Shown piece after piece: positions 17,378-22,324 of a DNA stretch of 22,324 nucleotides. Where the stretch lies: assembly GCA_027575765.1 (NCBI GenBank), contig JANBPT010000803.1:1-22324 (forward strand), read 5' to 3'. Origin of the DNA: Tieghemiomyces parasiticus (taxonomy: Eukaryota; Kickxellomycota; Dimargaritomycetes; Dimargaritales; Dimargaritaceae). Under the pieces are notes generated by a model. The model was not told the origin of the DNA. It saw only the letters and a program-made list of their open reading frames with translations, and made no database searches. Positions within the stretch are counted from its first letter, which is position 1; each line of letters begins with the position of its first letter. Both the position numbers and the translations under genes were made by a program.

Positions 17378-19989
17378 AGGCTTTTGACTGCGACCGCCAG
17401 CGTCACGTCTGTATCGTTACCTTCTTCTTTTTTAATTTGTTGGCCAAACGGCCCGTTCTCTCTAGCCCTGCGCTTTAAATGCGTGTCATTCTATACAGCT
17501 CGTACATGTACCAACGCAACACGTACTAACCAGGTCCTCGATACCTGGATGGTGGCGAGTATCCAGTGTGCACCACCGTCCGTACTGTGCTGAGTACCCT
17601 GACGACCACTCTGGTCGGGACCCGGGAGATCATCGCCACGATCCTCACCTTGACCCACAGAAACTCCCACTCGTTTGTTTGTTTTTTTTAAAAAAAAACA
17701 AGAATTCACGTTTGCATTTGCTGCCATTTATATGTCAATGAAAGTCGCATTTTTAACCAGCGAATGACGGTCGACAAGGTCGGGTCGCAGGCTTTTTCGG
17801 ACTGCTACATTTCGAAGGTTAAGGGCCAAGAGGGAAGGGGGGCAGGCCAGAATGCTGCTTTGGTAACATCCAAAGTACGCGGGGATAAATACGCACCTGG
17901 GTCGGGGTCAGCACCGATCGCGCCCCACCCTGTGCAAGATGATGGGGTACTAGCGTGTCACACCCACAGTCCACCCCGCCATCAGGCTCGCACAGGTGCG
18001 GCGTGTAGCCCAAAGCCCCTGAGGGAACGGGTCAGAGAAAGCGACCAATGGGTGAGGCCCGCGCCACCAAACCGGTCGAAAGTTTGAATGAACAAGACAA
18101 TTTGCGACAATTGACACAAATATAACCTAGGGGACTGGCCCAGTCCAGCTCCGGGTCCACCTGGCCACTTGCATACTAACAACGTTGTATCTGTAAATGT
18201 GCTTTTGTTTGGGAGGGCGGACTCCTGGCCCTTGCAGACCATCGGCCATCTCTATCGGGACAGGCAGTCAGCCAATGACATCGATGCCCATCGTGGAAAG
18301 GCTCTAGATGGAGCCCCTTTTGGTTGTTAGAGCTGTGGCGATGCCCTGCCCACCCACGAGGGGAGACAGGTTAACTCCGGCCCCAGTCTCCTTACATTCC
18401 CATCTCGCCCCTTGGAGTAGCCACCATGCTGGCGGCAGGACGTTCAAGGGGGGAGGAGGGGTAATGGCATTGGCAGGCTATAATTACGCCACGTTGGCAT
18501 TGGCTGGGTGCACGAGGGGTGGCAGTGCCTTTCCGCCCTACTGGAACGACGGCCCGTGCGGTGTAGTTACGTGCTATGTATCGAACAGACCCAGCAGGCC
18601 GCGCTGAGAACCGGCCGGTTATGGCCCTAAAGCCAGCTGGCGACCACCTGGTCCTCGGTACTGGCACCCCCCCACCGCCACTCCACCTAGATGATCACCA
18701 TCGTTCCACTCTGATCCCCCCCACGCACACGCCCATCAGCACGCACGTCGTTCAGTCAGGCCCCTGGTCACTTGCAGCGGCGGCCCTTGTCCGCCACTGG
18801 AGCGGGTGAGAAGAATAGTGTCGCTGGTGCCAGTGTGCGGAGCAGAGCGCGTGTACATCCACACACACAGATACATCCCAGGGGTGGTGGGTGATTGTCG
18901 CCATGGACACGCTCGCCCATTCGTGCCGTTGTGGACTGTGTGTGGGGGGATGAGGGCGGGGAGTAGGGGCCGGAGGTGGATGTCGCGCCGCTGCCAATCA
19001 TCGCCCGCGTACGCGTCGTCACCTCCCTACTCCCAACTGCGCTTTCTGCTTGGCCCACCCTCCCGCCCATCGTGCCTTGGGCCAGTCCCCCCCAGCTGAC
19101 ATCACACGCCATTCTGGCCCTTGGTGCCCTGTGTTGTGGGATTCGCTGCCCATCGGCTTCCCCCTCTCCCCCACGTCTTCCCACCCGCAGCACGCCACTG
19201 AACCTGCCCGCCCTGCCCCATCAGTGCAGCAGCCATGTCCACTACCTTTTTCTATTTTTTTTCTTCTTCCCGTTTCATCAGTGAACATTGGCGGAGACGC
19301 CCTCTCTCTCCCTCTCTCCAGCGAGACTATTTCTCCCTGCTCGTCTCCTCCCGCCCTTCCTTTCGTTTCTTCCGTTTTGAACTTTTCTGCCACCTGCGCC
19401 GCGTCTCGTAGCTGCGCCCTTTATCACCTATTACTTTCCCTCCCCCCAATTGCTGGCACCCTTTCATTTTTTTTGAATCTCCTTGGTTATCCCACCGTTT
19501 CCCACCTTCTTTGACGGTTGCTGCATATTCTCCCCTCCCCCTCCTTGCTCGGCTAATAATCAGTCTCACAATTTCCCACCGTCCCGCGCCGGCCCTACCC
19601 GCGTCTTTCGCGCATTCCACCTCTTTCTCTTCCCTTAGCCTCCACTTTCGTGCATTCTTCTCTGGTTCCTCCGCTCGGCGTGTTGGAGTCCATCTCTGCA
19701 TCTGTCCCACTTCATCTTCTCATGACCCTATCCCCAGCAAATCAACGCCCTCAAATCTGGTACTAGTCGACTGGAAGTGCCCAGCTGCCCACCCAATTCT
19801 GACCGTAGCCCACCGCGTCCAGCTTCCATACCTATCCTGCATCACCGTCGCCTCCACATCGAGAACCCCGCTATATCTCGTATCTCCCCCGTCTAGCTGC
19901 TGGCCTGCCCCGCTAGTACCCCGCCCCGAACCACTCTACTGAGGGCGCAGCACCCGGCCTCGACCCGCCCTCTCATCGACCCTTTCAAG
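17378..19989. other. intergenic region and upstream leader of the BET gene
   Basis: The first part is the 3' flank of the membrane zinc-finger gene; I see no canonical AATAAA close to its stop. A near-perfect T/A palindrome lies at 17679-17701. From about 19190 on, the + strand is strongly pyrimidine-rich (CT tracts), as in many fungal promoters and leaders. ORFs here (19050-19514 and 19511-19942, +) are by-products of this composition and carry no recognisable domain. No TATA box is evident. Confidence 0.45.
17679..17701. repeat. T-run/A-run palindrome
   Basis: TTG, eight T, nine A, then CAA: a near-perfect inverted repeat about 300 nt past the stop of the membrane zinc-finger gene. It may help form the 3' end or be a cruciform or nucleosome-excluding element; no function can be shown. 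Confidence 0.6.
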
Positions 19990-20243
19990 GTAGGTCAGCG
20001 CTTCGCCAGTTCGGTTGCCATGTCACGGCCGCGGCCAAACGTCATTCCCTCCACCACCACCTTTAATGCCAGCTAAAAGTCCAATAAATCTCCTATCGCC
20101 GGCGGTATCTCCGGAGTTCCTTCCCCCAACTGCCCTACCAACCGCAATCCCCTCCCCCCGTCATTGCGCGTTTCCCTTTACATGCTAATCACTTAATCTC
20201 CCGCCCAACATTGTATGCTCTCATTACCATTCTTTCCTAGCAG
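19990..20243 (+). other. probable 5'-UTR intron of the BET gene
   Basis: CAAG|GTAGGT at 19990 is a good donor. A pyrimidine-rich tract ends in TTTCCTAG|CAG just before the start codon, so the acceptor is at 20240 or, more likely, 20243. The interval contains stops in all frames relative to the ATG at 20249, which fits a non-coding leader intron. The upstream exon would be untranslated. Confidence 0.5.
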
Positions 20244-20248
20244 GCCCC

Positions 20249-22324
20249 ATGCATCCCACGCTTGACGGGGACACCCGGGCGACGGCGACGTTAAGCGACA
20301 ATGCCTTTTACGACCGCCCGTCGGACCCCATGGATATCAGTTCCCCTGCCGAACCACGGTCAGACCACCCGCACCCCCTGGCCACCAGCAACGGCCACGG
20401 CGCAGCCCGCTTAAATGGCCCGCGCAGCTCCGACACGGTCGTGTCCCCGACTAGCCACCTATCCAAGGAGCAGACTAAGTACTGTCAGTCGATGATACGA
20501 TCTTTAAAGCGGCACCGGGACGCTGGGCCCTTCCTCGAGCCTGTGGACCCTGTCAAGCTTAACATCCCTGACTACCCGTCCATCGTGCGCCACCCCATGG
20601 ACCTCAGCACTGTCGAGAAGAAGTTGACGGCCGGACAGTACGAGACGGTCGTTGACTTTATTGCTGATATGCGGCTCATCTTCAGCAACTGTGTGCTCTA
20701 CAATGGCGCCAAGTCCGTCATTGCCGAGATGGCTAAGAACCTGGAGCGCGTCTTTACCAACCAGGCTTCCAAGATCCCGCAGTGGTCGGCCGAGACCGCC
20801 GCAGCCGGTGCTGTAGCCAAGAAGGGTCCCCTTAAGGCCCAGGCCCTAGACAGCGATGGCGATCTGGGCTTCGGCGAAGTCCGCCCCAAGCGCGAGGTGC
20901 ATCCACCCAGCCGTGACCTACCCAGTGAACACACTACCCCGGCCCTCGCCCGTCGCCGCTCCAAACTGGCCTCCGACCCGCAACTGAAGTTCTGCCACCA
21001 GATCATCCGGGAGATGTTCAAGAAGACCCACTACGCCTACGGTTATCCCTTCCAGACCCCCGTGGACTGGGTAGCCCTGAACATCCCCGACTACCCAAAG
21101 GTGGTCAAACATCCCATGGACCTGGGCACTGTACGGAAGCGCCTGGAAGCCGGTGATTACAACTCCGCACAGGAATTCGAGGCCGACGTACGGCTGGTGT
21201 TCAAGAACTGCTACCTGTTCAACCCACCGGATAACCCCGTGCACAAGATGGGCCGGACCTACGAGGCCGTGTTCGACGCCAAGTGGGCCCACCTGCCCCC
21301 GCCCGCTCCGGCCAAGTTTTCGTCGCCGTCACCACCCCCGTCGGCCAAGAGGTCTTCCATCTCCCCGCCCCCTGCGCCCCTGGCCGGGGAGACCTCGGTC
21401 CGGAGCCGTTTCGCTGGTTCCGACCCCATGGACGTGGCCTCACCTCCGATCTACGCTGACCCGCCCTCGGATGCCGACGAGTTTGAGCCAGAGCAGCATG
21501 ATGACATTGCCGAGTTTGAGCGGCACCTGGCCAAGATGGCCCGGCAACTGGAGGCCATGAAGCAAGCTAAGCGTCGCAAGAAGGGCGATGGCGAGTCCCC
21601 CAGTGCTGGTCGCCGCCGTGCCAAGTCGACGGGGTTGTCTGCCGCGGACGGTTCCCCGCCGCCGGCCGCGCGGGTGCCTGGGACGGCCGAGGATTTGGCC
21701 GGTCCCGCCCGGGAGATCACCTTTGAAGAGAAACAGGAACTCAGCGAAGGCATTGGTACCCTCACGCCTGAGCAGATGAATGAAGTGGTCCTCATCATCC
21801 GCAGCAGCATGCCGGAAATCAGCGATAGCAATCAAGATGAGATCGAGTTGGATATTGACTCCCTCGACCTGGCCACCCTCTGGCGCCTCTATACCTTCGT
21901 CCGACACCACACCCACCCGCCCCCACCACCCGCGGCCGCCCCAGCCAAAAAGGCGCGTCGCGTCAGCCAGTCGGTCAACAGCTACACGGCTCCCAACTAC
22001 CACACCCCTGGTCAACCCCCAGCTGGCAAGCGGCAGCGGCTGCAGTCGGCCGTCCTGGAGATGGACCAGACGCGGCGCATCAGTCAGCTCGAGGAGAAGC
22101 TGAAGCAATTCGACTCGGTCGTGCGCGCTTCGCCCAAGAGTAAGTGTTACCCGCACCTTCGGCGGGAGCGTCAGTCTAGTCAGTCCACCATCGCTTGTGC
22201 CACTCGCTAACCCACGCCGCCCACCTATCTTCGCCACACCTTAACCCACCTTCCGCCACCTAGACCACGAAAGCGAGATTGACATCGAGCGCGAGGACAA
22301 GTACAGCTCCAGCAGTGACAGCGG
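20249..22324 (+). CDS. BDF1: BET-family double-bromodomain protein (Bdf1/Bdf2-like), 3' end outside the window
   Basis: A nuclear reader of acetylated histone H4 that in yeast works with TFIID and SWR1. Exon 1 is 20249-22139; the intron 22140-22263 (GTAAGT...CCTAG) joins the split Asn codon A|AC, and exon 2 runs off the window in a Ser/Asp-rich stretch (KYSSSSDS). BD1 spans about 71-178, with IPDYPSIVRHPMDLSTVEKK and the acetyl-lysine-binding Asn152 (YNG). BD2 spans about 246-350, with IPDYPKVVKHPMDLGTVRKR and Asn325 (FNPP). Residues 421-445 are a coiled-coil-like motif ending in KRRKK. The NET domain is about 488-553 (LTPEQMNEVV and ELDIDSLDLATLW). A second short coiled coil (603-624) follows. 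The WPF shelf is GPF in BD1 and YPF in BD2. The ATG is the first in a clean frame after the leader intron. Bdf1 and Bdf2 cannot be told apart here. Confidence 0.93.

Noticed and set aside
19050..19942. Two long plus-strand ORFs upstream of the BET gene
   Set aside because: They are Ser/Pro/Leu-rich products of a pyrimidine-rich tract, lack any domain, and probably lie in the promoter or leader.
21440..22237. 265-codon ORF on the minus strand
   Set aside because: It is antisense to the BET gene, covers its NET domain coding region, and has no recognisable domain.
1..22324. CRISPR arrays, insertion sequences, riboswitches, prokaryotic operons or a defence island
   Set aside because: No spaced direct repeats or prokaryotic gene layout; spliced eukaryotic genes occupy the window.

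Overview
The window looks like nuclear DNA of a filamentous, early-diverging (zygomycete-grade) fungus. Reasons: an Mtc1-type gene, a family known to me only from fungi; a fungal Bdf1-type double-bromodomain gene; GT-AG introns of about 115-310 nt that interrupt most genes (one gene has nine), often with CTAAC/CTGAC-like branch sites; GC-rich coding sequence; and a piece of what looks like a fungal LINE at the left edge. No bacterial, phage or organellar features are visible. Species cannot be fixed from the sequence alone.

Layout. 1-2.4 kb: AT-richer, repeat-like DNA with the truncated 3' end of a probable non-LTR retrotransposon ORF and an LTR-like TATA/AATAAA block. 2.48-3.76 kb (-): the ribosome maturation factor SBDS/Sdo1 in four exons. 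4.43-5.89 kb (-): a small CHTOP/FoP-like mRNA-export protein in two exons across a 933-nt intron. 6.71-8.18 kb (-): an Mtc1-family protein in two exons. 8.18-8.69 kb: a divergent promoter with two TGACGT sites. 8.69-11.08 kb (+): NAD(P)H-hydrate epimerase, reconstructed as ten exons giving exactly 229 codons plus stop. 11.84-12.32 kb (-): a small ankyrin-repeat protein. 12.3-16.0 kb: 3.7 kb without a recognisable gene. 16.03-17.38 kb (+): a one-exon protein combining a transmembrane anchor, a PAM2-like motif and Nab2/ZC3H14-like zinc fingers. 17.4-20.2 kb: intergenic DNA and a pyrimidine-rich leader with a probable 5'-UTR intron. 20.25 kb to the right edge (+): a BET protein (BD1, BD2, NET), cut off by the window in its second coding exon.

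The genes are unrelated housekeeping or regulatory loci rather than a cluster. Several touch RNA biology: 60S maturation (SBDS), mRNA export (CHTOP-like) and probably membrane-localised poly(A) mRNA binding (the TM-PAM2-zinc-finger protein). That last protein is the most unusual item here: its three parts suggest a membrane tether for poly(A) mRNPs, an architecture I do not recognise from a described family.
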